Assembly: GCA_051744925.1 (NCBI GenBank)
Contig: JBNJDM010000039.1
Location: forward strand, 1 to 22,126
Direction of reading: 5' to 3'
Length of the DNA stretch: 22,126 nucleotides
Source of the DNA: JACKCP01 sp051744925
GTDB taxonomy: Bacteria > Desulfobacterota > Desulfobacteria > Desulfobacterales > JACKCP01
Part shown: one piece after another, positions 6,053-14,728 of the stretch
Layout: the number at the start of each line of letters is the position of its first letter
How positions within the stretch are numbered: the stretch's first letter is position 1
Made by a program: the position numbers and the translations under genes
Notes under the pieces: generated by a model
Told to the model about the DNA's origin: nothing
Seen by the model: the letters and a program-made list of their open reading frames with translations, nothing else
The model's database searches: none

Positions 6053-7955
6053 AAAGAGGAATATCCTTTGATTTACCTTTGCGGTTTTTCTCCATCTTTT
6101 CCTTAATATTTTCTTTTTTCTCTTTATAAAGAGCGTCTGCACTATCTTTGTTATTTACAAGATGGGGAGTTATAAACACATACATATTTGTTTTATCGTT
6201 TGAGCTTCCATAATTTTTAAATAAATATCCAATCAGAGGAATATCTCCGAGACAAGGCATTTTATTTTCTGATTCAGTCATAGATTCATCAATAAGTCCG
6301 CCTAAAACAACTGTATTTTCTCTTTCAACAACAACTGTTGTTTCAATGTTTCGCTTAAGTGTGGTTGGAAGTTCGCCAAAATTACCTGCCACAGAATCTA
6401 TTCTTGTAACTTCCTGAAAAATGTCCAGCTTTATCAGTCCGTCACGGTTAATCTGGGGTGTAATTTCAAGATTTACGCCTACATCTTTATATTCATAATT
6501 ACTGTAGGCATTATCCCCGGTTGTTGCTTTTATAAGGTATGGAATGTTTTTACCCACAGTTATTTTTGCAGTTTCATTATCAAGGGTCATAATCTGGGGA
6601 GTAGAAAGGATATTTACATTCTTGTTATTTTGATAAGCATTTATAACAGCTCCAAGGTTGGGAAAAGCAACTCCTCCAATATCAAGAGTTTCAGCCATAA
6701 GACCAACTGAAAATCCGCTGGGAAAAGTACCTTCTTGAGTAATTTGGCCGATATTTCCGTATGGAGTTGAGGTGTTTCCTGAAAAACCTCCGCCGTAAGC
6801 ACCTTGTGAGCCTTTTATATCATCCTCATAACCAACAGCCCATTCAGCACCAAGACCAAAATCATTATCTGTATTCATCTCAACTATAAGACATTCCAGG
6901 TAAACCATTGGTCTGTTTATATCAAGCTTTTCTATTAATCCCTGAACAACCTTATAATCGTTTTTACCTGCCTTTATAATAAGGGAATTGGTCGATTTAT
7001 CAGCTGTTATAAAAACTTCTCCTGATACAATAGGAGCAGATTTATTTGCTTTATCAGAAGAAGTTTCACTGGAAGTTATATTCTGGAGAACCTCAGATAA
7101 AGTCTCAGCATCAGAATTTTCAAGATAATAAACATGAAAATTTTCATCTCCTTTGGGCTTTTCCTTGTCAAGAATTTCTGCAACCTGTTTTACTCTTTCA
7201 AGATCCTGTTTTCCTGCTACTGCAATAAGATTGTTTGTTCTCTCATCAGCAATAAAACGTACATTCTCAAGTGTAAGTTTTGTTTCCGATTTTGTGTTAC
7301 TGGAAAATACATCCTTTAATGTTTTGGCAAGATCTCCGGCATCAGCATTTTCAAGATTTATTATTGTAATCTCTCTGCCTGTCTCTTTTATATCAACTGC
7401 ATCTATTATTTTTATAAGCCTGGCAATGTTAGACTGATAATCTGTAATTACTACCATTGAGCTATCATCATAAGACATTACAGCACTTCTTTTCGACACA
7501 AGAGGAGCAATAAGCCGCTTTATAGCTGATGGATCAGCATATTCAAGTGGAATAATCTGGGTTACCATTCTGTCACTTAAAGGTGAAGATTCTTTACCTG
7601 TAAGAGTATCCATATTTTTTGTTCTTGCTTCAAAAGTTGAAACAATTTTTATTACATCTCCCGCAGGAACAGCTGCAAAACCATGGACATCAAGAACTGA
7701 TTCAAAAACTTTGTATGCCTTGTCTGGAGAAATTTTACCAGGAGACAAAACAGTGACCTTTCCTTTTACCCTATTATCAATAACAAAATTCTTATCTGTC
7801 ACTTCACTTATGAATTTAATAAATACATTAATATCTACTTCCTCAAAATCTATTGAAACTTTCTCTTCTGAAAATGAAGCAAATGGAAAAGATAAAGAAA
7901 TAAAAAAAGTCATAAAAAAAATAACAAATAAATTTTTAAAACTTATAAACCTCAT
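6045..7955 (-). CDS. gspD: Type II secretion outer-membrane secretin GspD
   Basis: Forms the 12-15-subunit outer-membrane channel for folded exoproteins. 636 residues. Signal peptide 1-29 (hydrophobic, ending FASFS). The N0 domain starts at VSIDFEEVDINVFIKFISEV (about 33-105), followed by N1, N2 and N3 domains with the usual repeats (IIPLEYADP, ITIINLENADAGDLAKTL, FHVYYLENSDAETLSEVL). The secretin domain includes NILSTPQIMTLDNETAKI, VVLGGLIDES (549-558) and GDIPLIGYLF (570-579). After it is a lysine-rich tail of about 35 residues instead of a clear pilotin-binding S-domain. AAAAGG lies 8 bases before the ATG; gspC ends 24 bases upstream. The gene overlaps gspE by 8 bases. Confidence 0.97.
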   Translation of the reverse strand: MRFISFKNLFVIFFMTFFISLSFPFASFSEEKVSIDFEEVDINVFIKFISEVTDKNFVIDNRVKGKVTVLSPGKISPDKAYKVFESVLDVHGFAAVPAGDVIKIVSTFEARTKNMDTLTGKESSPLSDRMVTQIIPLEYADPSAIKRLIAPLVSKRSAVMSYDDSSMVVITDYQSNIARLIKIIDAVDIKETGREITIINLENADAGDLAKTLKDVFSSNTKSETKLTLENVRFIADERTNNLIAVAGKQDLERVKQVAEILDKEKPKGDENFHVYYLENSDAETLSEVLQNITSSETSSDKANKSAPIVSGEVFITADKSTNSLIIKAGKNDYKVVQGLIEKLDINRPMVYLECLIVEMNTDNDFGLGAEWAVGYEDDIKGSQGAYGGGFSGNTSTPYGNIGQITQEGTFPSGFSVGLMAETLDIGGVAFPNLGAVINAYQNNKNVNILSTPQIMTLDNETAKITVGKNIPYLIKATTGDNAYSNYEYKDVGVNLEITPQINRDGLIKLDIFQEVTRIDSVAGNFGELPTTLKRNIETTVVVERENTVVLGGLIDESMTESENKMPCLGDIPLIGYLFKNYGSSNDKTNMYVFITPHLVNNKDSADALYKEKKENIKEKMEKNRKGKSKDIPLYD

Positions 7956-7979
7956 GAAGCCTGCCTTTTAATGGTCTGA

Positions 7980-8840
7980 TTATTCATCAATATTGTACTC
8001 TATTGTCTGATTACTTCCGTTGCGCTTTATATCAAGAGCAATTTTTTCTGCACTTTTTAAACTGTGGTACACACCTATTGCGTCATTAACAGTTTTAATC
8101 TCTTTTCCATTGGCACCTACAAGTACGTCTCCGTTTTCAAGACCCATTTTCTTAAAAAGTGAAAAAGGACGTATACTCTCAATTTTTAAACCTGCAGGTT
8201 TACCATTTTCAAAGTTGGGTCTTACCCTTGCCTGGCGCATAAGAGAATTCATGTTTTCAAGGGATTTATCTATAAACTCCCTTGAAATCTCATAACTGTT
8301 TTCTCCGCTTTGATTTATTGATTCATCAACACTTTTATAGTATTTCTGCTTTTGTCCTTCTTCTTCATCAATGGTTAGAATTTCATCTTTACCATTTCTT
8401 GTGAGAACAACTTTTTGCCTGAAAATTCTTTTTATCTTAGCATCTTTTATTTCATCATCTTCTTTGTATAGACCCTGATTATTTTCAACTACAATTACAG
8501 CGTAGTTTATATTAAAACCGACAACTGTTCCAAGAAGCTTCAGATTAAGTCTTGTTTTTTCAAGACTTTTTATATCTATATCAGGTTTTGAATCTTTCTT
8601 TGACACAAGTGTTCCAAACAGGTTTCTTTCATAGATTTGGCTGTATTGATTTAAAGATTTTTCAAGACTTCCTGTTTCATCTTTTTTAACTGAAATTTCA
8701 GCCGAACCTGTATCAGCATTAATTTTTTGGGTTTGATAATAATCTGCATCAGAAAAAATAACACTGTATACAGCATCAACACCTGCAAAAACAATAACAG
8801 CAGTCATAAAAAGATTAAATAAGGTAAAAAATATTTTCAT
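7980..8840 (-). CDS. gspC: Type II secretion inner-membrane protein GspC (PDZ type)
   Basis: Links the inner-membrane platform to the secretin and helps select substrates. 286 residues. One N-terminal membrane helix (about 4-28), then the periplasmic homology region around YERNLFGT, LKLLGTVVG and YAVIVVENNQGLYKEDDEI (about 70-150), an acidic linker, and a C-terminal PDZ domain (about 200-286) with GLKIESIRPFSLFKKMGLENG and GDVLVGANGKEI. It follows gspN after 5 bases, with AAGG near the gspN end as a likely ribosome site, and precedes gspD, the canonical gspC-gspD order. Confidence 0.93.
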   Translation of the reverse strand: MKIFFTLFNLFMTAVIVFAGVDAVYSVIFSDADYYQTQKINADTGSAEISVKKDETGSLEKSLNQYSQIYERNLFGTLVSKKDSKPDIDIKSLEKTRLNLKLLGTVVGFNINYAVIVVENNQGLYKEDDEIKDAKIKRIFRQKVVLTRNGKDEILTIDEEEGQKQKYYKSVDESINQSGENSYEISREFIDKSLENMNSLMRQARVRPNFENGKPAGLKIESIRPFSLFKKMGLENGDVLVGANGKEIKTVNDAIGVYHSLKSAEKIALDIKRNGSNQTIEYNIDE

Positions 8841-8845
8841 AATTT

Positions 8846-9709
8846 CTAATTCAACCTTACTGAGGGGTTTTTTAAACGCCCTTTTATTGAATATTCAATA
8901 GTTTTATTATTTTTAAGCAAAGAAAAAATAATTGATAATTCAGGATCTTCTTTTCTCCGGGAAAAAAATTCAATATCAGGAACAAATCTGCCCTCTAAAT
9001 CAGTGCCTGTATTTTCAAAAGGATACCTGAGATCTAAATTTCCTGAAAAAGAGGCAAGTCCTGCTCCTGATTTTATCCTTGAATCTTCAAATCTTATTTT
9101 ATTGCTGATGACTCCGCCTTTAATCTCCAATCTGTTTATTTCAAAAGCAGATAAAGGAGCTAAAATCAGATCAGAAACAAGATCAAAATCTTTAACATCA
9201 AAAACTGAACTAAAATCACCTTTTTTATCCTTAACATCAATTCTGAATTTACCTGACGTTCGCCCGCTGAAACTGATATCCGAATTAATATTTTTATCAA
9301 GAATATCAAGATTTATATCTTCCGTTTCCAAATATAGACTGTAATTATCTTTAGGGTTTATCAAGCCTGCAGATGCTTTAATCTTTGTTTCTCCCTCAAA
9401 ACCCAAAATTTTTGCCTTAGCTGAAGCCATACCTGTTATTAAAGGAAGAATTTTAGGCTGCAGTTCAATCCTGGCCAGGTTTAAATTATTAATTTTGTCA
9501 TACGATATTACCGGATCAGTAATTACAAGTTTTAAAGGGAATTTCAGATCTGCTCTTTTTGCAGTGATGTCAGCATTAAAATTATTTTTTGCATAATCAG
9601 ACAAAAAATATGCTGCTTTTTTCCCCGGAAAAACTAAGTGCGCAAATACGAATACAAGTATAAAAACATAAACCATGTATCCGAAAATTTTTAAACCTGT
9701 TTTAACCAT
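8846..9709 (-). CDS. gspN: Type II secretion protein GspN (AsmA-like)
   Basis: 287 residues with one N-terminal membrane helix (about 9-28) and a periplasmic region of repeated beta-strand segments, such as DLKFPLKLVITDPVISYD, LEIKGGVISNKIRFEDS and GLASFSGNLDLRYPF. This is the AsmA-like layout of the deltaproteobacterial GspN family. It sits between gspM and gspC and overlaps gspM by 8 bases (ATGGTTAA). The role of GspN is not well defined and many systems lack it. Identification rests on operon position, length and strand pattern rather than on a catalytic motif. Confidence 0.82.
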   Translation of the reverse strand: MVKTGLKIFGYMVYVFILVFVFAHLVFPGKKAAYFLSDYAKNNFNADITAKRADLKFPLKLVITDPVISYDKINNLNLARIELQPKILPLITGMASAKAKILGFEGETKIKASAGLINPKDNYSLYLETEDINLDILDKNINSDISFSGRTSGKFRIDVKDKKGDFSSVFDVKDFDLVSDLILAPLSAFEINRLEIKGGVISNKIRFEDSRIKSGAGLASFSGNLDLRYPFENTGTDLEGRFVPDIEFFSRRKEDPELSIIFSLLKNNKTIEYSIKGRLKNPSVRLN

Positions 9710-10238
9710 GGCTTTTAACAGTCTCTGCCTTAATTGTTGATGTCACAGAACCACCTTTTTCACTTCTTACAATTTTAAGCGCTTTAATATTCATATTAGC
9801 CAAACCCGATTCAAGCTCATACAAAAATGATACAAGAGTTTTCATATCTATATTTGAAACCTTTACTTCAACTTTATCAAGAGTATAATCATCATGTTCT
9901 TCACTGGATGGCTTCATATAATCAATCTTGTCTTTTATACCTGTTTTGCCTGCCATTGAATCCATAAAAGAAAAAAGTGCAGGATTATTGTCAGATTCTG
10001 AAGAAAAATCGTGCCTGCCTGTTCCTGTTAACTTTTTATATTCAGCACCAAGTTTTTTTATCTGTTCTGCCTGATAAATATATGAATTGATACGGTTTTC
10101 AAGATCTTTTTTATAATTGTAAACAGGAATAATTCCAAATCTTATTATTATAAAAAGAATAAGAAAAACCACTCCTGCCAGTAAAATATTTTTTTCTCTT
10201 TCTTCAAGACCAGATATATATTCAAATAATTTATTCAT
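9702..10238 (-). CDS. gspM: Type II secretion inner-membrane protein GspM
   Basis: 178 residues. GLEEREKNILLAGVVFLILF (about 10-29) is the typical GspM opening: a short charged N-terminus then one membrane helix. It is followed by a coiled-coil stretch (YKKDLENRINSYIYQAEQIKK) and a small periplasmic ferredoxin-like domain with DKVEVKVSNIDMKTLVSFLY. GspM partners GspL in the inner-membrane platform. It overlaps gspL by 8 bases (ATGAATAA) and gspN by 8 bases. Confidence 0.88.
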   Translation of the reverse strand: MNKLFEYISGLEEREKNILLAGVVFLILFIIIRFGIIPVYNYKKDLENRINSYIYQAEQIKKLGAEYKKLTGTGRHDFSSESDNNPALFSFMDSMAGKTGIKDKIDYMKPSSEEHDDYTLDKVEVKVSNIDMKTLVSFLYELESGLANMNIKALKIVRSEKGGSVTSTIKAETVKSHG

Positions 10239-11601
10239 TTAATTTAAGCTCCAGCCGAAATCTTATTTCTCCTGAATTATCAGTTGATGCCCGGGAAATT
10301 GAAACTGAATCTATAAGACTGTTTTCTTCAAGATCATTTTTTGTTTTGTCTATAACGTCATATCCGCTTACAATACCTGAAACACTTGTCATTTCCGGAA
10401 GTATTGTAATATTTTCAAGTTCTGCCTCACTTTGAGGTATACCTGAAATTATCTGGCTGAGCAGCTCTGTTTTTTTTATGCTTGAAAATCTGTTTTGAGC
10501 TTTATCCTGATTTTTTTCAGCCTGGATAACCTTAACTTTTGCCTGGTCTACAACAGAAGCATTAATAGTTTTAATCCCCGGAAAATTTTCTTCAAGAGAT
10601 TGCCTGAGTATATTTTCAGCATAAACAGACTGACTTTTTAGTTCAGAAAAAGTGTTATAAACCTGAAAACTGAGCATAACAATTGCAGTTAATGCAAAAA
10701 CCGACGATACTAAAACTTCTTTTTTGTATAAATCCAAAAACTTTTTTAAACCCGGCTTTTTTTTTCTGAATACTATACTGCTGTCCGAAGCAAGTTCTCT
10801 GCAAAAAAGAAGATATGATACAGAAAGGTCTGAATCGATATTAATAAATTTTGCAAGCTGAGTTTTATCAAACAGGTTAACCGGAATTACAAATTCTTTT
10901 TTTAGTAAATTTATATGCTCTTCACTTAATTCAGACTCATCAATTACTTCCACTGACCCTGCATGAAAATCATTTTTTACTGAAAGAGAAGTAAAGTTTA
11001 TTAGAATTTTTACTGCTGAAGCAATATTTTCCCAACTCCTGCAATCAGAAACTTTTTTTACACTTAAAACTTTTTTTTCGCTTACAGCAAAAACAGCAGC
11101 ACTCAAATCGTTTTCCCTGACTATTATTACTGCATCATCTTTTATATATCCAAGCCTTAAAAGAGCTGATGCCTGAAAATATGAAAAAGGTGCAAAACCT
11201 TTAATCTGGATATTTTTTTCTCTGAACTGGTTTTCTTTTGCATCAAGAAAAGACTTAAGAGTTGAAAGACATAAAGCCTGGCTGGTGTTTTTATCTGATC
11301 CTGATTCAGTCTGATTAAATACAAATTCATATGAATCATCTTTTGAAGGAAAAAATGGTTCAAGCTCAAAATCTATAACTTTTTCAATCTGTTTTCTGCT
11401 TTTAAAGGGAAACTGATGATTCCTGAAAAAAATATTATCACAATCTAAACAAAAATAAGCTCCTGCTTTCCGGATTTCATCAAATTCATCACTGGAGTCG
11501 GGTACAATCTGTGCATACAAATTGTTCCCGGTAAATGCAGTTTTAATATATATATTTTCATTATTATCGTCTGTAAAAGGCGAAATAAAATACTTTGTCA
11601 T
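10231..11601 (-). CDS. gspL: Type II secretion inner-membrane protein GspL
   Basis: 456 residues. The large N-terminal cytoplasmic part (1 to about 285) has the actin-like layout of GspL, with FKSRKQIEKVIDFELEPFFP as the most family-like stretch; in studied systems this part holds GspE at the membrane. A single membrane helix (around VLVSSVFALTAIVMLSFQVY, about 294-313) is followed by a coiled coil and a periplasmic PilN/GspL-type domain (ELLSQIISGIPQSEAELENI). The start has only a weak ribosome site (CAGG). Unlike its neighbours it is separated from the upstream gene gspK by 91 bases, which contain a hairpin. Confidence 0.85.
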   Translation of the reverse strand: MTKYFISPFTDDNNENIYIKTAFTGNNLYAQIVPDSSDEFDEIRKAGAYFCLDCDNIFFRNHQFPFKSRKQIEKVIDFELEPFFPSKDDSYEFVFNQTESGSDKNTSQALCLSTLKSFLDAKENQFREKNIQIKGFAPFSYFQASALLRLGYIKDDAVIIVRENDLSAAVFAVSEKKVLSVKKVSDCRSWENIASAVKILINFTSLSVKNDFHAGSVEVIDESELSEEHINLLKKEFVIPVNLFDKTQLAKFINIDSDLSVSYLLFCRELASDSSIVFRKKKPGLKKFLDLYKKEVLVSSVFALTAIVMLSFQVYNTFSELKSQSVYAENILRQSLEENFPGIKTINASVVDQAKVKVIQAEKNQDKAQNRFSSIKKTELLSQIISGIPQSEAELENITILPEMTSVSGIVSGYDVIDKTKNDLEENSLIDSVSISRASTDNSGEIRFRLELKLNE

Positions 11602-11655
11602 GTTTTAAGCCTGTTGAACATTTTAAAAAAACCGGTCTTCTATTTTTATATTTCA

Positions 11656-11689
11656 GCAGATTCGTCCGGCACTGCTTTTGTAAATCTGC
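11656..11689 (-). other. Hairpin in the gspK-gspL gap
   Basis: In the only sizeable gap of the operon (11602-11692), GCAGATT and AATCTGC (7 bp, perfect) flank a 20-base loop. On the transcribed strand there is no following run of T, so it is not a classic terminator. It may be an RNA-processing or stability element, or chance. Confidence 0.3.
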
Positions 11690-11692
11690 ATA

Positions 11693-12802
11693 TTATTCAG
11701 TAATCCAGGTTTCGATTTTTGAATTCCATTTTCCGTCTTTGTCAGTATATCTTCTGACAACAGCTTTAACCTTTACGGTTGTATCTTTGTCTGAAGCCGA
11801 AGCTGATACTTCGAACATGTTCGAAGAAGTAGTTATCAGATCTTCATCCAAAGGAACGTCCTCACATCCGGGACATTGTTTATACCATTTTCCCTCAAGG
11901 TTATAAACAAATTTCTCGTCGGATTTTTCTTCTCTTAAAGAACATATCTCTTCTGCCATATGATAAAAAGCATTGTCAGTTATTAAAGCTGCTACAACCT
12001 CCTTTGGAGCAGTATTAATATTTATTTTACCTTTATAATTAAAAGATTTTCCGCTTCTTGTTACATCACCATGCACTGTCAGAAATTTTTGTGCAATACC
12101 TGAATTGTATACTTTGTCCCATAGTTTATCATTAATCCCTTTTACATAGGATAATTCTTCTATGCTTTTCATGGGGCCGTTACGTGGTGTGAGTATATTT
12201 TCAGACTCATAATAAGGCTTTTCTGCTCCGCTCAGACCTGTAACTGCGTTATCATCATCATAATCGAGCCAGTCGAGCATAGGGTTTATTATTTCGTATG
12301 GATTTTCTATCAGTTCAGGGTATTCTGTTTTAAGACCGTCAAGAAATCTTTCCCAGAGCTTTATCTGCTTGTCATTCTTGGTGTTTGGAAAATTAACAAG
12401 TGCATTAATCTGAATTTTGGATAAAACATCTGTTATTTCGATTTTAAGCTCATCTTCTGAATAACCCAGAAGGCTTAAATAAGCAGATATTTCTTCTTTA
12501 TCAGCCCAGAATTCCTGTATTGAGTCTGTTTCTGATGTCATCCTGTCTTTTACAAGCAGAGCCTGGCCTATCCTGATTCCTTCACGTGCTCTGTCATGAA
12601 GCATCATCCGCTTTTTCAGAATATTGGTCTGAAAAAGAACATCTCTTACCTTAAGATTCAGAGAAAGAGCCCAGCCTGCAAGAAGCGTAACCATTATAAG
12701 AGTTAAAACCAGGGCAACACCTTTTTGTGAGAAAAAAGGGTTATTCTTTTTTTTCTCTGAAAACAGGAAGTCTGATTTTTGTTTCAAATTTTTCATTATC
12801 AT
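11693..12802 (-). CDS. gspK: Type II secretion minor pseudopilin GspK
   Basis: Tip subunit of the pseudopilus. 369 residues, the usual length for this largest minor pseudopilin. A long basic leader (about 28 residues) ends at SQKG, followed by VALVLTLIMVTLLAG. Mature position 5 is not glutamate, as normal for GspK. A globular domain follows with PMLDWLDYDDD (acidic, probably calcium-binding in relatives), GKININTAPKEVVAAL (helix-hairpin-like) and CPGCEDV. It overlaps the end of gspJ by 62 bases from the first ATG; GGAAAA precedes it. Starts further downstream are possible, but the leader needs the basic stretch before the glycine. Confidence 0.92.
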   Translation of the reverse strand: MIMKNLKQKSDFLFSEKKKNNPFFSQKGVALVLTLIMVTLLAGWALSLNLKVRDVLFQTNILKKRMMLHDRAREGIRIGQALLVKDRMTSETDSIQEFWADKEEISAYLSLLGYSEDELKIEITDVLSKIQINALVNFPNTKNDKQIKLWERFLDGLKTEYPELIENPYEIINPMLDWLDYDDDNAVTGLSGAEKPYYESENILTPRNGPMKSIEELSYVKGINDKLWDKVYNSGIAQKFLTVHGDVTRSGKSFNYKGKININTAPKEVVAALITDNAFYHMAEEICSLREEKSDEKFVYNLEGKWYKQCPGCEDVPLDEDLITTSSNMFEVSASASDKDTTVKVKAVVRRYTDKDGKWNSKIETWITE

Positions 12803-13415
12803 TTTCCAGCTCTATTTCCAGTTCAAGCTTAACCATCTTAGGGGTTGCATATTCAAAATCCTGATCATCGGAATTCCAGGATTCATATTTCTGATTTTCC
12901 TCATCATAAAAAGTCATTTTAAATTTTTTTACATTTTTACAAAGCGGATATGACCTGTTTTCTTTTTCTTCTCTTGATTCAGGATACGGGTATACAAAAT
13001 CGCCTCTGTACAAAATATTATCCTTTAAATAATAAAATATTTCTGAAGGTGATTTATAGTTGTCTTTACCAAAACCGAGGTGTGCATAAGATGTAAAATT
13101 TACTTCTGTTGAAGAAAAAGACTGGTTAAACGTATTTTCAGCATAAAAAAAGTATTTCGATTTATCTCCGAAGTCTTCTTTTTCTCTATAAAGAGGCCCT
13201 GTTTCACAGTAAAAATTCAAAAGATCCTCTACAATTCTGAAAAGCGCTGTTTCTGCGCCTGAAAGTATTTCAGTCTTTTGTTCAATTTTTTCCCTTGCCT
13301 GAAAAAGACTGTTATACGAAAAATAGAGTGTGGTTGTAACAATCCCGAATATTACAACAGCAAGGAGTATCTCCACCAGTGTAAACCCGGATGAATTATT
13401 TTTATTTATAAACAT
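12741..13415 (-). CDS. gspJ: Type II secretion minor pseudopilin GspJ
   Basis: 224 residues. Prepilin leader NKNNSSG followed by FTLVEILLAVVIFG, with glutamate at mature position 5, so it should be cut and N-methylated by the prepilin peptidase. Length and position (after gspI, before gspK) fit GspJ, which forms the tip trimer with GspI and GspK. Later segments such as FRIVEDLLNFYCE and VKLELEIELEND are consistent with the GspJ beta-sandwich. It overlaps the gspI stop by 14 bases. The 3' end contains a run of eight A inside the overlap with gspK. Confidence 0.92.
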   Translation of the reverse strand: MFINKNNSSGFTLVEILLAVVIFGIVTTTLYFSYNSLFQAREKIEQKTEILSGAETALFRIVEDLLNFYCETGPLYREKEDFGDKSKYFFYAENTFNQSFSSTEVNFTSYAHLGFGKDNYKSPSEIFYYLKDNILYRGDFVYPYPESREEKENRSYPLCKNVKKFKMTFYDEENQKYESWNSDDQDFEYATPKMVKLELEIELENDNEKFETKIRLPVFREKKE

Positions 13416-13797
13416 AGAAAAAAGTCGTGTACCTGTTTTTATTTATGTTTGTTACAGTTATTGTAACTTTCTGCATTTTTATATTTTCTGCCTGTTCAGG
13501 TATTGTCTCTGACAAATCACTGAGTTCAACATCAGCAACCTTCATACTCCAGGAATAATTACTGAAGTCCTCTCCAAAATCACCTTCTTCATCTGAAAAA
13601 AATTCGTTTTCACTCTTTTTTTCACTGATAATCTTTTCTGCAAGCAAAGGTGCTTTAAGATCAAAGCCTGTATAAAAAAGCATGGATACAGACTGTGAAT
13701 ACAGTCTGAATACTGCTGTAAGAACAAGAGCCAGCACAGACACAGCAATCATAACCTCAAGAAATGTAAATCCCGATTTATTTTTATTTGTAATCAT
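13402..13797 (-). CDS. gspI: Type II secretion minor pseudopilin GspI
   Basis: 131 residues, typical for GspI. Leader NKNKSG then FTFLEVMIAVSVLALVLTAV, with the glutamate at mature position 5. PLLAEKIISEKK matches the conserved early helix of the family, and a short beta region with VTITVTNINKNRY closes the protein. Its start is fused to the gspH stop as TAATG, a tight coupling arrangement. It nucleates the pseudopilus tip together with GspJ and GspK. Confidence 0.92.
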   Translation of the reverse strand: MITNKNKSGFTFLEVMIAVSVLALVLTAVFRLYSQSVSMLFYTGFDLKAPLLAEKIISEKKSENEFFSDEEGDFGEDFSNYSWSMKVADVELSDLSETIPEQAENIKMQKVTITVTNINKNRYTTFFYVYK

Positions 13798-14294
13798 TAA
13801 AAACCTGAATCAAAAAAATAAGGTTCATTATAGACTTCCGGAGATGGTAAAAACGGATAACCGACTATTGAAAAAACAGATCCGTCAGAACGGTTTTTTA
13901 GAGTAACTGCAAAGGGATCATTGTATCCTTTTTTGTAAAACCTGATATAAACCTTTTCTGATGAAGAATAATCAAGCCCTGAAATCTGAGCACCCGCAAT
14001 ATCTATATCACTGCCCGGACTTTTTTTATTTTTTTCTTCTGAATCTGATTCAATCCAGAACCTGTCAGCAGAAGGATCAACCACTAGAATCTGATCAGTA
14101 CCAGTTTTTACAGCTTTAAGCCGCAACTCTCTCATTAAACCGGTAAAAATCCTGATACCTTTTTTAGATTTGTCAGAAGACAGAAAGCTGTCAAGCCTTG
14201 GAACAGCAAAGCCTGTCATCAAAGAAATAATTATAATAACAACAATTATTTCCATTAAAGTGAAACCTTTATCAAAAGATTTCACTTTAATCAT
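13797..14294 (-). CDS. gspH: Type II secretion minor pseudopilin GspH
   Basis: 165 residues from the ATG at 14294 (MIKVKSFDKG then FTLMEIIVVIIII, glutamate at mature position 5). An in-frame ATG at 14306 would add four residues. The one at 14294 is preferred because it forms an ATGA overlap with the gspG stop, and GGGAAA lies a few bases upstream. GIRIFTGLMRELRLKAVKTG and QILVVDPSADRFWI match the GspH layout of helix then sheet. It couples the major pseudopilin shaft to the tip complex. Confidence 0.9.
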   Translation of the reverse strand: MIKVKSFDKGFTLMEIIVVIIIISLMTGFAVPRLDSFLSSDKSKKGIRIFTGLMRELRLKAVKTGTDQILVVDPSADRFWIESDSEEKNKKSPGSDIDIAGAQISGLDYSSSEKVYIRFYKKGYNDPFAVTLKNRSDGSVFSIVGYPFLPSPEVYNEPYFFDSGF

Positions 14295-14728
14295 TCTATT
14301 TCCCATGAATTAATATCAGCATTTTCATTTTCTCCTCCGGGCGTTTTGTCTGCGCCGTAGGATATAATATCATAATCTCCGTGCAGTCCGGGAGACATAT
14401 ATATGTATTCATTATTCCAGGGGTCTTTGGGGATTGATTTTTTATCAAGATAACCTCCTTCCCGCCAGTTATCTGCATCTCCTGTCTCCGGCTTTTCTAT
14501 AAGAGCTTTAAGTCCCTGTTCTGTTGTAGGATATTTTCCATTATCAAGCTTATACAATTTTAATGCAGTCTCCAGGGCCTGAATGTCTGATTTTGCTTTA
14601 ACAATTTTTGCATCGTCTGTTCTTCCCACAAGCTTTGGAACAACAAAAGTTGCAAGTATTCCCAGAATAATTACTACTACCATAACTTCAATAAGCGTAA
14701 AACCTGAATTGCCTCTTACAATTTTCAT
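14291..14728 (-). CDS. gspG: Type II secretion major pseudopilin GspG
   Basis: First gene of the operon and main pseudopilus subunit, 145 residues. Leader MKIVRGNSG, then FTLIEVMVVVIILGILA with glutamate at mature position 5, and VPKLVGRTDDAKIVKAKSDI. The conserved C-terminal part includes YKLDNGKYPTTEQGL and DPWNNEYIYMSPG, with a calcium-site region near GGENENADINSW. The ribosome site is unusually strong: CGGAGG about 8 bases before the ATG, as expected for the most abundant pilin-like subunit. The promoter must lie between here and about 14940 on the minus strand, but I could not pick out a convincing -35/-10 pair. Confidence 0.97.
   Translation of the reverse strand: MKIVRGNSGFTLIEVMVVVIILGILATFVVPKLVGRTDDAKIVKAKSDIQALETALKLYKLDNGKYPTTEQGLKALIEKPETGDADNWREGGYLDKKSIPKDPWNNEYIYMSPGLHGDYDIISYGADKTPGGENENADINSWEIE

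Noticed and set aside
6053..6142. N-terminal extension of GspE by 30 residues
   Set aside because: It lies wholly within gspD in another frame, is very basic and unlike any GspE N-terminus, and the start at 6052 has the usual 8-base coupling to the gspD stop.
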